Source: an uncultured Bacteroides sp. (GTDB taxonomy: Bacteria; Bacteroidota; Bacteroidia; Bacteroidales; Bacteroidaceae). From it: 64,000 bases of DNA. The first letter of the stretch is position 1, and every line of letters begins with the position of its first letter. The position numbers and the translations under genes are program-made. Below are positions 43,568 to 52,466 of the stretch, in pieces. Under the pieces are notes generated by a model. That model was not told the DNA's origin. It did no database searches and saw only the letters and a list, made by a program, of their open reading frames with translations. The stretch lies in contig CASDXF010000001.1 of NCBI GenBank assembly GCA_949285075.1, positions 62,001-126,000 on the forward strand, given 5' to 3'.

Positions 43568-43689
43568 ATATTATTCAGTTTATCTTCTTTTTCATTATTT
43601 CACAATCCCTACATTTAAGAATACCTCGTGAGTGGGGAATACTGCAAGCTCTTTTCTTAATTTAAGTAAAACCCCTATGGCTCACTCGG

Positions 43690-45735
43690 CTAATCCAGAC
43701 TCATCCCGTCGAGCTTCCAGAGCCGGCAGACGGCCCTCCACTGCTCGTCGTTCAGGTTGCGTCTTCCGTTGTTCGTCCGTTGCAGGCTGTTGTCCTGCGT
43801 CCGGGGCAGTTCTATCGGCCGGGGGAAGAATCGCCCGCCGCCCGTCACCTTCACGCCCTCCTTCAGCTCGTTGGCCTTCAGCCAAAGGTCGTCGGCGGAA
43901 GGGCAGCACTCGCTGATGAGCCGGAGGTCGAAGAGCGACTCGCCGTACCAACGGGGAGGATAGCAGATTCCGCCGCATCCCACCGCCATGTTGACGTGGG
44001 CGCTGCATGGCGGCATCTCGACCACCTTCGTCCACCGCTTATAGGGGGCGAAGGAGCCGCCTTCCCGCCTCATCGTCCGGATGACGTTCCCGCAAACCGT
44101 TCCGGGATACCGGTACGACAAACTCAGCAAGCGTTCGAGGGTGTCTCTCGGATAAATCAAATCATCGTCCACTGTCACCACCGTCATGTCCGGGCAGTCA
44201 CGGAAAACGTAGTAGTATTTCTTGTGCGAACGGAGATTGCCGGACACGAAGCGGAAGTCCACCCCGTTGGCCCGCAAAGCCGTCAGCGACTGCGGCAAAT
44301 CATTCATCTTGCCGGGAAACTCCTCTTCGGAGAGCCACACGACAATCTTTTCCGGCGGGCAGGTCTGCCATAGGATAGACTTCAGCGTCAGGTGGAGCTG
44401 CCCTATCCTCGGGGGGAAGCTCGTGAGCGAGACCACTACCCCCGAACGGTTGGACAACACGGGAGCCTCCGTCCGCCGCCCGTAGTCGGCTATCACCTTC
44501 CGGCGCAAGGCGTTCTTCCTCCACTGGCAAGGCAGGGAGAACAAGTGGCGATACAGCCCTCCACGCTGCCTATACCGGGCCAACCGCTCCTCCTCTATCG
44601 TGTAGCGGTCGTACCAACCGTTGGCTTTGACCGTCTCTCCGGCGAGCGGGCCTTTCACGATGCCGTAGGGCGACCACTGTACTTTCGCTCCCCGGGTATG
44701 CTTCCGGATGTCGCGGTTCTTCCGGATGGACTCCGGTGTCTTGTACCCCCGCGAATGGTCGAGGTGGAGACATACGGTGGAGTAGCGCATCTGCAAGCCG
44801 TGCACGCCGTAGTTCTCCAACCGCTCGCCGAACTCCCTGTCCTGCCCCCCGTACTGCATCCGCTCGTCGAATCCGTTCACGGCGAGAATGTCGCTCAGCC
44901 ATCCCGAGGCGTTGTGGCCGTTCCACGTCGCCTTCGTGGGGGTAAAGGTGTTCAGCGTCCATCGCCACAGCCCTTTCGCCGTCAGCTTGTTGTTCTTGAA
45001 CGAGGCGGGCATCCCCTTGCTCCGCATCCACCGCAGGTCGAAGCAACGGCCGGACAAGATGTCGTCCCTCGTCAGACTCTTGGAGAGAGCCATGCTCAGC
45101 TTGTGGTATCCGCCGGAGAGGAAGCGTCCCCTTCGGCGCAGGCGAAGGTGCGTCTCCACGAAGTCGGGCCGGGGGATGCAGTCGCCGTCGCTAAACAGCA
45201 GATAGTCGGTCTGCGCCGCCAATATCCCCTTGTTCAGGATGTCGCACTTGCGGAACCCCTTGTCCTCGTGCCAGACGTGCTTCACCGGATAGGAGAGTTG
45301 GGGTACCAACCGCTGCAACAAATCGAACGTCTCCCTCCGCGAGCCGTCGTCAGCGATAATCAGCTCGAAGTTCTTCACGGTCTGCGCCTCGTATCCCCAC
45401 AGCGCATTCTCCAACCACTCCGGCTGATTGCAGGTGGAGAGCACGACGGAGATGCGCAGGGCCGCGTCGCCCGTCCTGCCCATGCGGATGAGGGAATAGT
45501 TGCGTTCCATCGAACCGTCCGCCCAATAAAGGCGTCTCGACCGCTCCTTCCATCCCGTCAGGTCCAAGCGTGCGACACCGTCGCCTCCGGTAGCGTCTGT
45601 CCGCTCCTCGTGCAGCCGCACCAGCCAGAAGGCGTCCGCGGCGTCCGGCTCCCTCAGCTCCGCATGGCGGGAGAGCAGCAGCTCGCTCACCTTCCCGTCC
45701 GGGCAAATCACGTTATTTTCAAATACTACCTTCAT
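43690..45735 (-). CDS. Two-domain glycosyltransferase fusion (GT2-like + second GT)
   Basis: 681 residues, unusually long. Residues 1-93 are a unique N-terminal region; 94-330 form a GT2 domain ('RISVVLSTCNQPEWL', 'ELIIADDGS', 'YLLFSDGDCIPRPD') with the C-terminal galactosyltransferase-like part ('NGFDERMQYGGQDREFGERL'); about 425-680 form a second, different GT-like domain ('GVVVSLTSFPPRIGQLHLTLKSILWQ', acidic motif 'VTVDDDLIYP', 'DDLWLKANEL'). As far as I recall these are usually separate proteins in Bacteroides. It would add two successive sugars. No frameshift or internal stop is seen, and codon use is even throughout. Confidence 0.85.
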   Translation of the reverse strand: MKVVFENNVICPDGKVSELLLSRHAELREPDAADAFWLVRLHEERTDATGGDGVARLDLTGWKERSRRLYWADGSMERNYSLIRMGRTGDAALRISVVLSTCNQPEWLENALWGYEAQTVKNFELIIADDGSRRETFDLLQRLVPQLSYPVKHVWHEDKGFRKCDILNKGILAAQTDYLLFSDGDCIPRPDFVETHLRLRRRGRFLSGGYHKLSMALSKSLTRDDILSGRCFDLRWMRSKGMPASFKNNKLTAKGLWRWTLNTFTPTKATWNGHNASGWLSDILAVNGFDERMQYGGQDREFGERLENYGVHGLQMRYSTVCLHLDHSRGYKTPESIRKNRDIRKHTRGAKVQWSPYGIVKGPLAGETVKANGWYDRYTIEEERLARYRQRGGLYRHLFSLPCQWRKNALRRKVIADYGRRTEAPVLSNRSGVVVSLTSFPPRIGQLHLTLKSILWQTCPPEKIVVWLSEEEFPGKMNDLPQSLTALRANGVDFRFVSGNLRSHKKYYYVFRDCPDMTVVTVDDDLIYPRDTLERLLSLSYRYPGTVCGNVIRTMRREGGSFAPYKRWTKVVEMPPCSAHVNMAVGCGGICYPPRWYGESLFDLRLISECCPSADDLWLKANELKEGVKVTGGGRFFPRPIELPRTQDNSLQRTNNGRRNLNDEQWRAVCRLWKLDGMSLD

Positions 45736-45750
45736 GCCTTCGTCACCTTA

Positions 45751-46494
45751 TTATATGTCCAAATCGAACCATACCTGATGCCTGCGCCGGTACCTGTCCC
45801 AAAACCTTTTCCTGTAATAGAGCACCAGACGCACGCACCGCTCCTCGTCCATCCGCCTCGCCCGGGCGTACTCCCTCGCCATAAGAATGAACAAGGAAGT
45901 CTTTCCCCAAAGCCGGGCGAAGTTGGCGCAGCCTTTCCTCATGCTCACCCGGCCGAAATGCATCCGGTTAATGTCTACCAGCGAAAAATGATAGCCGTCG
46001 TCGAGCTTGTCGAACAGGATATTGCCCGGCGAGTAATCCAAATGCAGGATTCCAGATTCGTGCAACCGGGCCGTAAACCGGGCGAAAGCCGTTATCACCT
46101 CCTCGCACGACTTCACGTCGGCGTTGCCGAACTCGCAGAAATTGCGCCGATAAGGTGACTGCACGCTCACGAAATACGAATAGCCAATCAGCCCTCCCAT
46201 TCTTTCCTCAATATAAGCTATCGGCTCCGGAGTCTCGAACCCCTTGCGCAACAACCGCTCCGGATAGGCGAACGCCCGCTGTCCCTTCGACAGGCGGAAG
46301 AAAGAATAAGCTATCCGGTTGATGAGCGGAGGCACGGCGTACCGCTTCACGTTTACGTCGACTCCCTCCGTCTGGAACACCTTAATCAGGTTCCGCCCGG
46401 AATGGATGACCCTCCCCTTCGCCTCAAAGTCGCCGGGAAGACGTTCCAATGTCCCGCGCAGATACCCGTATTTAGGATTAATCAATATCTTCAT
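45751..46494 (-). CDS. Lipopolysaccharide core kinase, WaaP/InaA type
   Basis: 247 residues with a protein-kinase-like fold: 'VNVKRYAVPP' (Lys of the N-lobe), catalytic loop HLDYSPGNILFD (about 155-166) and metal Asp in SLVDINRMHFG. Proteins of this kind phosphorylate Kdo or heptose in the LPS inner core. Its place between GT90 and the GT fusion in an LPS-type operon agrees with that. Basic N-terminus; cytoplasmic side of the inner membrane is expected. Confidence 0.88.
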   Translation of the reverse strand: MKILINPKYGYLRGTLERLPGDFEAKGRVIHSGRNLIKVFQTEGVDVNVKRYAVPPLINRIAYSFFRLSKGQRAFAYPERLLRKGFETPEPIAYIEERMGGLIGYSYFVSVQSPYRRNFCEFGNADVKSCEEVITAFARFTARLHESGILHLDYSPGNILFDKLDDGYHFSLVDINRMHFGRVSMRKGCANFARLWGKTSLFILMAREYARARRMDEERCVRLVLYYRKRFWDRYRRRHQVWFDLDI

Positions 46495-46532
46495 CTTTAC
46501 TAACGCAAAAAGGTCACGCGCGCGGCCGGCGT

Positions 46533-47513
46533 TCAGCGGCCCCGTTCCTGACCTGTCATTCTAAAATACTTATCCAACACCAGCAGGGAAATCAGGTCTT
46601 CCCGCTCTTTATTCTTGAACTGCTCCACGTACTCGTTGGCGTGGCGGATGATGGCCAACGCCTCGTCGACGTGCGCCATGTAGTAGCGCAGCCGCTCTTC
46701 CAAGTCCGAGAAGTCAGGCTTTATCTCGATATAATGATAGTCGGGGATGAGCGTCCCCTCCATGAACCACGTCTCGCAGGTAGGCTTCGGCATCACGGCT
46801 ATCGAGTTGGACGACATGACCCACTTCAGGTTACTGGCCACGTCGTTGCCTTCAAGGGCCATGACGAACTTATACTCCAGATGCTCGCGGATGGTCTTCT
46901 TCTCCGTGCGCCACTCCGCCGGGTCGGTCGTGTTCCGGCTGACGTCGCCCAAGTCGCACAGCGGATGGCCGAAGTACATCTCCATGAACCGGCGGCGCAG
47001 GGGCTTGCCCTTCACCTTGCCCCGGAATATCACCATGTCTTTCTTGCGCTCGAAGGGGACAGGGTCGTTCACGAAGATAAAGTGCCTCACCTTGTTCAGC
47101 TTCAGCAGCACCCCGTTGGCGTTGTCGGGGCCTATGGGACGGCTCTTCACCACCGAGGGACAGTCGGGCACGAAGTTGATGTCGCCCGGCAGGAAGCTCC
47201 ACCGGAACCGGTCGGGAAACCACCGGGTGTACTGATAGGAGTCGTAATAGTAGACCTTCTGCCCCGTTATCCTATGCTCGCCCAATGTGGGGGCCGAAGT
47301 CTGCAGGGCGGCTCCGGGCTTCAGCTTATTGTAATAGTCGACGCGCCGCTCGATGTACTCCCTGTCCTTCCGTCCGGAGAGGGAGGCGAGCCTGCGCCGC
47401 AGGCGGAGGCGGAACAGCCACTTGGGCATCATCTGCCTAAGGGCGTTCACCGAGTAGTAGACGAACTTCATGTTCTTCCCGCTCCGCAGCTTATATATCA
47501 GCTTATCTCGCAT
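46533..47513 (-). CDS. GT90/CAP10-like glycosyltransferase (LpsA type)
   Basis: 326 residues. 'DINFVPDCPSVVKSRPIG', 'VLLKLNKVRHFIFVNDPVPFERKKDMVIFRGK', 'HLEYKFVMALEGNDVASNLKWVMSSNSIAVMPKPTCETWFMEG' are the GT90 signature (similar to fungal CAP10 and bacterial LPS glycosyltransferases). Predicted sugar transfer to LPS core, perhaps xylose, glucose or galactose. It overlaps the end of the GT9 gene by 11 nt, implying coupling. Confidence 0.88.
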   Translation of the reverse strand: MRDKLIYKLRSGKNMKFVYYSVNALRQMMPKWLFRLRLRRRLASLSGRKDREYIERRVDYYNKLKPGAALQTSAPTLGEHRITGQKVYYYDSYQYTRWFPDRFRWSFLPGDINFVPDCPSVVKSRPIGPDNANGVLLKLNKVRHFIFVNDPVPFERKKDMVIFRGKVKGKPLRRRFMEMYFGHPLCDLGDVSRNTTDPAEWRTEKKTIREHLEYKFVMALEGNDVASNLKWVMSSNSIAVMPKPTCETWFMEGTLIPDYHYIEIKPDFSDLEERLRYYMAHVDEALAIIRHANEYVEQFKNKEREDLISLLVLDKYFRMTGQERGR

Positions 47514-48573
47514 GTTCGGTCCTCTTACGTTTCCCCTGAGCCGTCAGCAGCCTCTCTACCTTTTCTACAATCCGTTCCGGCTCTATTCCCCGCAGGCAGG
47601 CATAGTCGCCCCTCCAACAGGGTTTCTGTCCGAAGACGGAACAGGGGCGGCACGACATGTCGAGCTGCACCGCGTTGTCCGCCGACTGCCGCCAACCCAT
47701 GAAACCGGCGTAGGGATGAGTGGCTCCCCATACGGAGACTACCGGCGTGCCGACCAGCGAAGCCAAGTGCATGTTGGCCGAATCCATCGAGAGCATCACG
47801 TCCAGATGGCTAATCAGGTTCAGTTCCGCGCGCATACCCAACTTGCCCACCATCGAGCGGGCCGACGGATACTTCTCCGCCCACGCCTCAAGCACCTCGC
47901 GCTCGTTTCCGCCGCCACCGCCGAACAGGAAGACCGTCACCCCCGGCATGGCGGCCAGACGAGCCACCACCCGCTCCTGCAAGTCTAGCGGGTAGACCTT
48001 GCCCTCGTGCTTGGCGAAGGGGGCTACGCCTACCCACTTGCCGTCTCCCTTCGGGCCGGTCACCGGCTCTATCTCGGCGAAGTCGCCCCCGCCCGGCCCG
48101 TAGATGGACACGAAGTCCGGCGACACGGGGAAGCCCAACGCCTCCAGTACGTCCGCGTAGCGCTGGAAGGAGCTTTTCTGCGGTTCGAACACCTTGTTCT
48201 CGCGCCGCACCAGTTTCTTCTTGCCCTCCCGCCCCTTGTCGATGACGGCCACGGGGATTCCGGCCAAGCGGAACCTGAGGGAGAGGTAGCGGGTGCGGAG
48301 CACGCCGTGGAAGTCCGCCACGCAGTCGAAGCGCTTCGCCTTCAGCTCGGCGTAGAGGGTGTTCAGGCCCCACCATCCGCCGTGCTTCCCTCTCAGGTCG
48401 ACTCCCACGAAGCTGACGTTGGAGGGCAGTCTCTCGAAAAGCGGCTGCCACACGGCCCGGCTCACCACCGTGACCTCGTGTTGGGGGTAGCGCACGGCGA
48501 ACGAGCGCACGACCGGAACGGTCATCGCCACGTCGCCAAAGGCCGAAAAGCGGATTATCAGGATGCGGGCCAT
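47503..48573 (-). CDS. Heptosyltransferase-like GT9 protein
   Basis: 356 residues. 'ARILIIRFSAFGDVAMTVPVVRSFAVRYP' at the N-terminus, 'VADFHGVLRTRYLSLR', 'VGVAPFAKHEGKVYP', and the acceptor-binding 'MLSMDSANMHLASLVGTPVVSVWGATHP' near residue 265 are typical of ADP-heptose:LPS heptosyltransferases. Bacteroides LPS cores are described with Kdo-linked sugars that need not include heptose, so the donor is uncertain. Second gene of the DUF4254-led operon (14-nt gap). Confidence 0.88.
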   Translation of the reverse strand: MARILIIRFSAFGDVAMTVPVVRSFAVRYPQHEVTVVSRAVWQPLFERLPSNVSFVGVDLRGKHGGWWGLNTLYAELKAKRFDCVADFHGVLRTRYLSLRFRLAGIPVAVIDKGREGKKKLVRRENKVFEPQKSSFQRYADVLEALGFPVSPDFVSIYGPGGGDFAEIEPVTGPKGDGKWVGVAPFAKHEGKVYPLDLQERVVARLAAMPGVTVFLFGGGGGNEREVLEAWAEKYPSARSMVGKLGMRAELNLISHLDVMLSMDSANMHLASLVGTPVVSVWGATHPYAGFMGWRQSADNAVQLDMSCRPCSVFGQKPCWRGDYACLRGIEPERIVEKVERLLTAQGKRKRTEHAR

Positions 48574-48587
48574 CGTATCGTCTCGGA

Positions 48588-49193
48588 TTAACGCTTGGCG
48601 TAGAGCACGGGGTTCAGCGCCGGGTCGTTGTACATCTTCATCTGCTTGTACACCTTCATGTACTTCCTGCCCGCCTCGATGTCCTCAAGCAACTGGTCGA
48701 TGGCGGTGGAGAGGTCCTTCTTCTGCTCCGTCAGCACGGACAGCTTCGCCCGGCAAGCCTCGCGGTGCTTGTCGTCGGCGTCAGTCCGCTCCGTCTCCTG
48801 CCTCATGTGGTAAATCTTCAGGGCGAGAATAGAGAGACGGTCTACCGCCCACGCCGGGCTTTCCGTGTTGATGGTGGCCTCGGGCAGAGGCTTCACGTCC
48901 TTGTAGCGGTCGAGGAAGTAGCTGTCTATCAGCTCCACGAGGTCGGTACGGTCTTGGTTCGACTTGTCCACCCTCCGCTTCAGGGCCAACGCCTCCACGG
49001 GGTCTATCTGCGGGTCGCGGATAAGGTCCTCCATGTGCCACTGGGCCGCGTCAATCCAGTTCTTCAGGTAGAGGTAGTACTCGATGGACTTCACCTCGTA
49101 AGGATTGTTCATCGGAGCGTCTATGCTGTCCGTCACGTGATAGTCGGCGGTCGCCTTCTCGAATATCTCATTGCAAAGCTCACTAAATGCCAT
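48588..49193 (-). CDS. DUF4254 family protein
   Basis: 201 residues, all-helical by pattern, Bacteroidota-specific family of unknown function that regularly sits with heptosyltransferase and LPS-core genes. 'IEYYLYLKNWIDAAQWHMEDLIRDP' and 'DRLSILALKIYHM' are family marks. No signal peptide. It leads the minus-strand glycan operon from the promoter at 49224-49231; a scaffolding or regulatory role in LPS core assembly is inference from context. Confidence 0.88.
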   Translation of the reverse strand: MAFSELCNEIFEKATADYHVTDSIDAPMNNPYEVKSIEYYLYLKNWIDAAQWHMEDLIRDPQIDPVEALALKRRVDKSNQDRTDLVELIDSYFLDRYKDVKPLPEATINTESPAWAVDRLSILALKIYHMRQETERTDADDKHREACRAKLSVLTEQKKDLSTAIDQLLEDIEAGRKYMKVYKQMKMYNDPALNPVLYAKR

Positions 49194-49223
49194 AGTTTAA
49201 TCCGGTTAAAAATATACGATGGG

Positions 49224-49231
49224 CAAAACTA
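49224..49231 (-). promoter_or_regulatory. Promoter of the DUF4254-GT9-GT90-kinase-GT operon, -7 box TAGTTTTG
   Basis: Minus-strand TAGTTTTG matches TAnnTTTG, 31 nt before the DUF4254 ATG. All seven downstream genes to 41558 lie in one direction with short gaps. Confidence 0.65.
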
Positions 49232-49296
49232 TGTAATATTTTCCATACGGACAACCGTTTCCCGCTTTTTCTTGCCGGCACGGGCCTGTCGCCCGC

Positions 49297-49384
49297 GAGC
49301 CGTCGCCCTATTTCTCGCGAGCCGCCGCCCTATCCATCGCGACAGACAGCCCTATTTCTCACGAGCCGTAGGGCTATTTCTCAC
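49297..49384. repeat. 22-nt-period array E
   Basis: Exactly four units of 22 nt at 49297, 49319, 49341 and 49363 (GAGCCGTCGCCC..., GAGCCGCCGCCC..., GACAGACAGCCC..., GAGCCGTAGGGC..., each ending TATTTCTCRC or a variant), then GACACTGATT. 88 nt total. It occupies the divergent gap between DUF4254 and the Ig-like lipoprotein; the remainder (49385-49621) shows nothing else I can name. Confidence 0.85.
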
Positions 49385-49621
49385 GACACTGATTATCAAT
49401 CAATTGGCCCTACTCCTCAAAAACTGTCCGCATTCCGCGCTCTAGAGACATGGGCGGGCCTTTTTTCCCGAGTTCGCCCGCCAGACAGCCCGCCATCCTC
49501 CCATCACGAAATCGTCCGACAACGCGCCCGGGAGCGAGGCGACGGTACGAGCCGAATGAGGAGTCCCCGCTTTTTCATGAAAAAATCAGGTGGAAACATC
49601 GTGTTTTAACCGAAGAACGCT

Positions 49622-49629
49622 TATTTTTG
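49622..49629 (+). promoter_or_regulatory. -7-like box TATTTTTG directly at the Ig-like lipoprotein start
   Basis: TATTTTTG fits TAnnTTTG but ends only 4 nt before ATG 49634, so a transcript would begin at or just after the start codon. Confidence 0.45.
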
Positions 49630-49633
49630 CGGC

Positions 49634-51559
49634 ATGGTACATTTTAAATTTCCAAAGCGAAACAGAAAACATCTCGTCCGGAGAGCACTGCTGATGGCCT
49701 TGCTCGCGGCGTTAATCTATTCCTGCGCCAGTATCGGGCATCCGATGGGAGGCCCCGAGGACTGGACTCCGCCCGTTTTCATTGGCAGCAATCCGCCGGC
49801 GGGCGCGCTGAACAACAAGCGGACGAAGATAGACCTCCGGTTCGACGAGTACATCAAGCTGGAAAACGCGATGGAGAAGGTGGTTATCTCTCCACCGCAG
49901 ATACAGCAGCCGGAAATCAAGGCTTCGGGCAAGAGGATACAGGTGAGCTTGCAAGACACGCTGAAAGAGAACATGACCTACACGATAGACTTCTCCGACG
50001 CCATCGTGGACAACAACAATGACAACCCGATGGGGAACTTCGCCTTTACCTTCTCCACGGGCGACAAGATAGACACGATGCAGGTGACGGGCACGGTGCT
50101 CAACGCCGCCGACTTGGAGCCTATCAAGGGCATACTGGTGGGGCTGCACGCCAACCTCAACGACTCGGCCTTCACGAAGCTGCCTTTCGAGCGGGTGGGA
50201 CGCACCGACAGCCGGGGACGCTTCACCATCCGGGGCATCGCGCCCGGCAGCTACCGCATCTACGCGTTGCAGGACGCCGACCAGAACTATATGTTCACCC
50301 AGAAGAGCGAGGTCATCGCCTACAACGACTCTATCATTATCCCTCGCTTGGAGGAGCGGACACGCATGGACACGGCGTGGGTAGACTCGCTGACCTACGA
50401 CACCATCGTGGAGAGGCAGTACACGCACTATCTGCCGGACGACGTGATACTAAGGGCGTTCAAGGAGTTCAACTACTCGCAATATCTTGTGAAGTCGGAA
50501 CGGCTCGTGCCGCACAAGTTCACTTTCTACTTCGCTAACAAGGCGGACTCGCTGCCCGAACTGAAGGGCCTGAACTTCGACGAGAAGGAGGCGTTCATCA
50601 TCGAGAAGAACACCCGCAACGACACCATCAACTATTGGATAAAGGACTCGTTGCTCTACATGCAGGACACGCTCGCCATGAGCCTGACCTACCTCTACAC
50701 CGACACGCTGAACCAACTGGTGCCGCGGACGGACACGCTGAGACTGGTGTCGAAGCAGAAACTCAAGAAAAAGGAGGAGCCCAAGAAAAAGAAAAGGAGG
50801 AAGGACGACGAGGAAGAGCCGGAGCCTACGGAATTTCTGCCGGTGAGGGTGAGCGCGCCCTCGTCGATGGACGTGTACGGCTACGTCTCGCTGACCTTCG
50901 ACGAGCCGGTGGCCTACTACGACAGCGCGGCCATCCATCTGCGCCACAAGGTAGACACGCTGTGGGAGGACGTCTCTTTCGAGTTTGTGCAGGACACGAT
51001 AAATCTGCGGCAATATAACCTGTACTATGAATGGGAGCCTACGGGAGAATACGAGTTCGCGGTAGACTCTACCGCTTTCCACGGCATATACGGACTGTTT
51101 ACGGACAAGATAAAGCAGGGCTTCAAGGTGCGCAGCGAGGACGAGTACTTTACGCTCAAGTTCAGCGTCACCGGAGCCGACCCAAAAGCTTTCGTCGAGC
51201 TGCTCGACGCGCAGGACAAGGTGGTGCGCCGCCGCAGGGTGACGAACGGCATAGCCGACTTCTACTTCCTCAATCCCGGGAAGTACGCCGCCCGGCTGAT
51301 AAACGACCGCAACGGCAACGGCGTGTGGGACACGGGAGACTACGAGAAAAAGATACAGCCGGAAGAGGTGTACTACTATCCGGACTTCTTGGAATACAAG
51401 GCGCTGTGGGACGTAACGCAGCCGTGGAACATTAAGGAAAAGCCTTTGGACAAGCTGAAGGCGGACGAACTGAAAAAACAGAAACCAGAAGATGAAAAGA
51501 AGAAAAAAGAACGGGAACAACGAATGGCTGAAGAACAGCGCAGGAGAAATCGCCGCTAA
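49634..51559 (+). CDS. Ig-like domain lipoprotein
   Basis: 641 residues. Basic N-region, membrane segment and lipobox LIYSC (Cys31); the start MVHFKF gives the positive charges the signal needs, while the next Met (residue 21) would not. Residues about 45-145 form a Big_5-like Ig domain ('PPVFIGSNPPAGALNNKRTKIDLRFDEYIKL'), followed by a carboxypeptidase-regulatory-like fold ('VTGTVLNAADLEPIKGILVGL', 'TDSRGRFTIRGIAPGSYRIYAL'), and further beta domains. A Lys/Glu-rich hinge is at about 375-398 and another at the C-terminus. Outer-membrane lipoprotein of unknown role. Its last 68 bases overlap the next gene. Confidence 0.85.
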   Translation: MVHFKFPKRNRKHLVRRALLMALLAALIYSCASIGHPMGGPEDWTPPVFIGSNPPAGALNNKRTKIDLRFDEYIKLENAMEKVVISPPQIQQPEIKASGKRIQVSLQDTLKENMTYTIDFSDAIVDNNNDNPMGNFAFTFSTGDKIDTMQVTGTVLNAADLEPIKGILVGLHANLNDSAFTKLPFERVGRTDSRGRFTIRGIAPGSYRIYALQDADQNYMFTQKSEVIAYNDSIIIPRLEERTRMDTAWVDSLTYDTIVERQYTHYLPDDVILRAFKEFNYSQYLVKSERLVPHKFTFYFANKADSLPELKGLNFDEKEAFIIEKNTRNDTINYWIKDSLLYMQDTLAMSLTYLYTDTLNQLVPRTDTLRLVSKQKLKKKEEPKKKKRRKDDEEEPEPTEFLPVRVSAPSSMDVYGYVSLTFDEPVAYYDSAAIHLRHKVDTLWEDVSFEFVQDTINLRQYNLYYEWEPTGEYEFAVDSTAFHGIYGLFTDKIKQGFKVRSEDEYFTLKFSVTGADPKAFVELLDAQDKVVRRRRVTNGIADFYFLNPGKYAARLINDRNGNGVWDTGDYEKKIQPEEVYYYPDFLEYKALWDVTQPWNIKEKPLDKLKADELKKQKPEDEKKKKEREQRMAEEQRRRNRR

Positions 51560-52394
51560 ATGGCGCAAGGGGCTCATGGCCGGAGCCATAGCGCTGTTGG
51601 CGTGGGGGGCGGCTATACCCGCCGCGGCACAGTGCGAGGCGAAGAACGAAGCTTTCCAGTCGGGCGAGCAAGTAATGTACGACCTATACTTCAACTGGAA
51701 ATTTATCTGGGTGAAGGCGGGAATCGCCAGCCTGACGCTGAACGAAACGACATATAACCACGAGCCGGCCTACCGCATGAATCTGCTGGCCATGAGCAGC
51801 AAACGGGCCGACTTCTTCTTCAAGATGCGCGACACGCTGACTTCCACCTTCACCGACAAGCTGGAGCCCCGCTACTTTCGCAAAGCGGCCGAGGAAGGCA
51901 AACGATATACCGTAGACGAAGCGTGGTTCTCGTACAAGGACGGGGTGAGCTACGCCAAGCAGCGCCGCACTTTCCCCAGAGAAGGAGAGGTATACGAGGA
52001 CGAGGCGAGCGACAGCCGGTGCATCTTCGACATGCTGTCCATTCTGGCGCAGGCCCGCTCGTACGACCCGGCCGACTATAAGGTGGGCGACAAGATTCTG
52101 TTCCCTATGGCTACGGGCCGCAAGGTGGAAGAGCAGACCCTCATTTACCGAGGAATGGAGAACGTGAAGGCGGAAAACGACATCACGTACCGCTGTCTCG
52201 TGTTCTCGTTCGTCGAGTATGACAAGAAAGGAAAGGAGCACGAGGTCATCACGTTCTACATCTCGGACGACCTGAACCACTTGCCAGTACGGTTGGACAT
52301 GTACCTCAACTTCGGCTCGGCCAAAGCCTTCCTGAACGGCGTGCGGGGCAACCGTCACCCCATGACTTCCATCGTGGAGAAAAAGAAGAAATAA
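51492..52394 (+). CDS. DUF3108 family exported protein
   Basis: 300 residues from ATG 51492, which lies inside the previous gene in another frame. The N-region is long and basic (MKRRKKNGNN), then a hydrophobic signal (about 29-45, cleavage after AAAQ). The DUF3108 domain follows ('FQSGEQVMYDLYFNWKFIWVKAGIASLTL', 'RCIFDMLSILAQAR', 'HLPVRLDMYLNFGSAKAFL'). Periplasmic or outer-membrane-associated; function unknown, but it is cotranscribed with the Ig-like lipoprotein. If translation instead started at Met29 (51576), the signal would lack its charges. Confidence 0.85.
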   Translation: MKRRKKNGNNEWLKNSAGEIAAKWRKGLMAGAIALLAWGAAIPAAAQCEAKNEAFQSGEQVMYDLYFNWKFIWVKAGIASLTLNETTYNHEPAYRMNLLAMSSKRADFFFKMRDTLTSTFTDKLEPRYFRKAAEEGKRYTVDEAWFSYKDGVSYAKQRRTFPREGEVYEDEASDSRCIFDMLSILAQARSYDPADYKVGDKILFPMATGRKVEEQTLIYRGMENVKAENDITYRCLVFSFVEYDKKGKEHEVITFYISDDLNHLPVRLDMYLNFGSAKAFLNGVRGNRHPMTSIVEKKKK

Positions 52395-52408
52395 GCGTGA
52401 AATAAAAA

Positions 52409-52456
52409 ACGGGAAGTGACGGGCCTCACCGTAAAAGGTGACGGCTTATCATTCCC
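52409..52456 (+). terminator. Hairpin after DUF3108
   Basis: CGGGAA-TGA...TCA-TTCCCG with an inner ACCGT/ACGG-type stem, within 20 nt after the stop. No T-run, so confidence is moderate. Confidence 0.4.
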
Positions 52457-52466
52457 GAAAAGACTG

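Noticed and set aside
44392..46158. 588-codon open frame opposite the GT fusion and LPS kinase
   Set aside because: Crosses two real genes and their gap; no recognisable fold.
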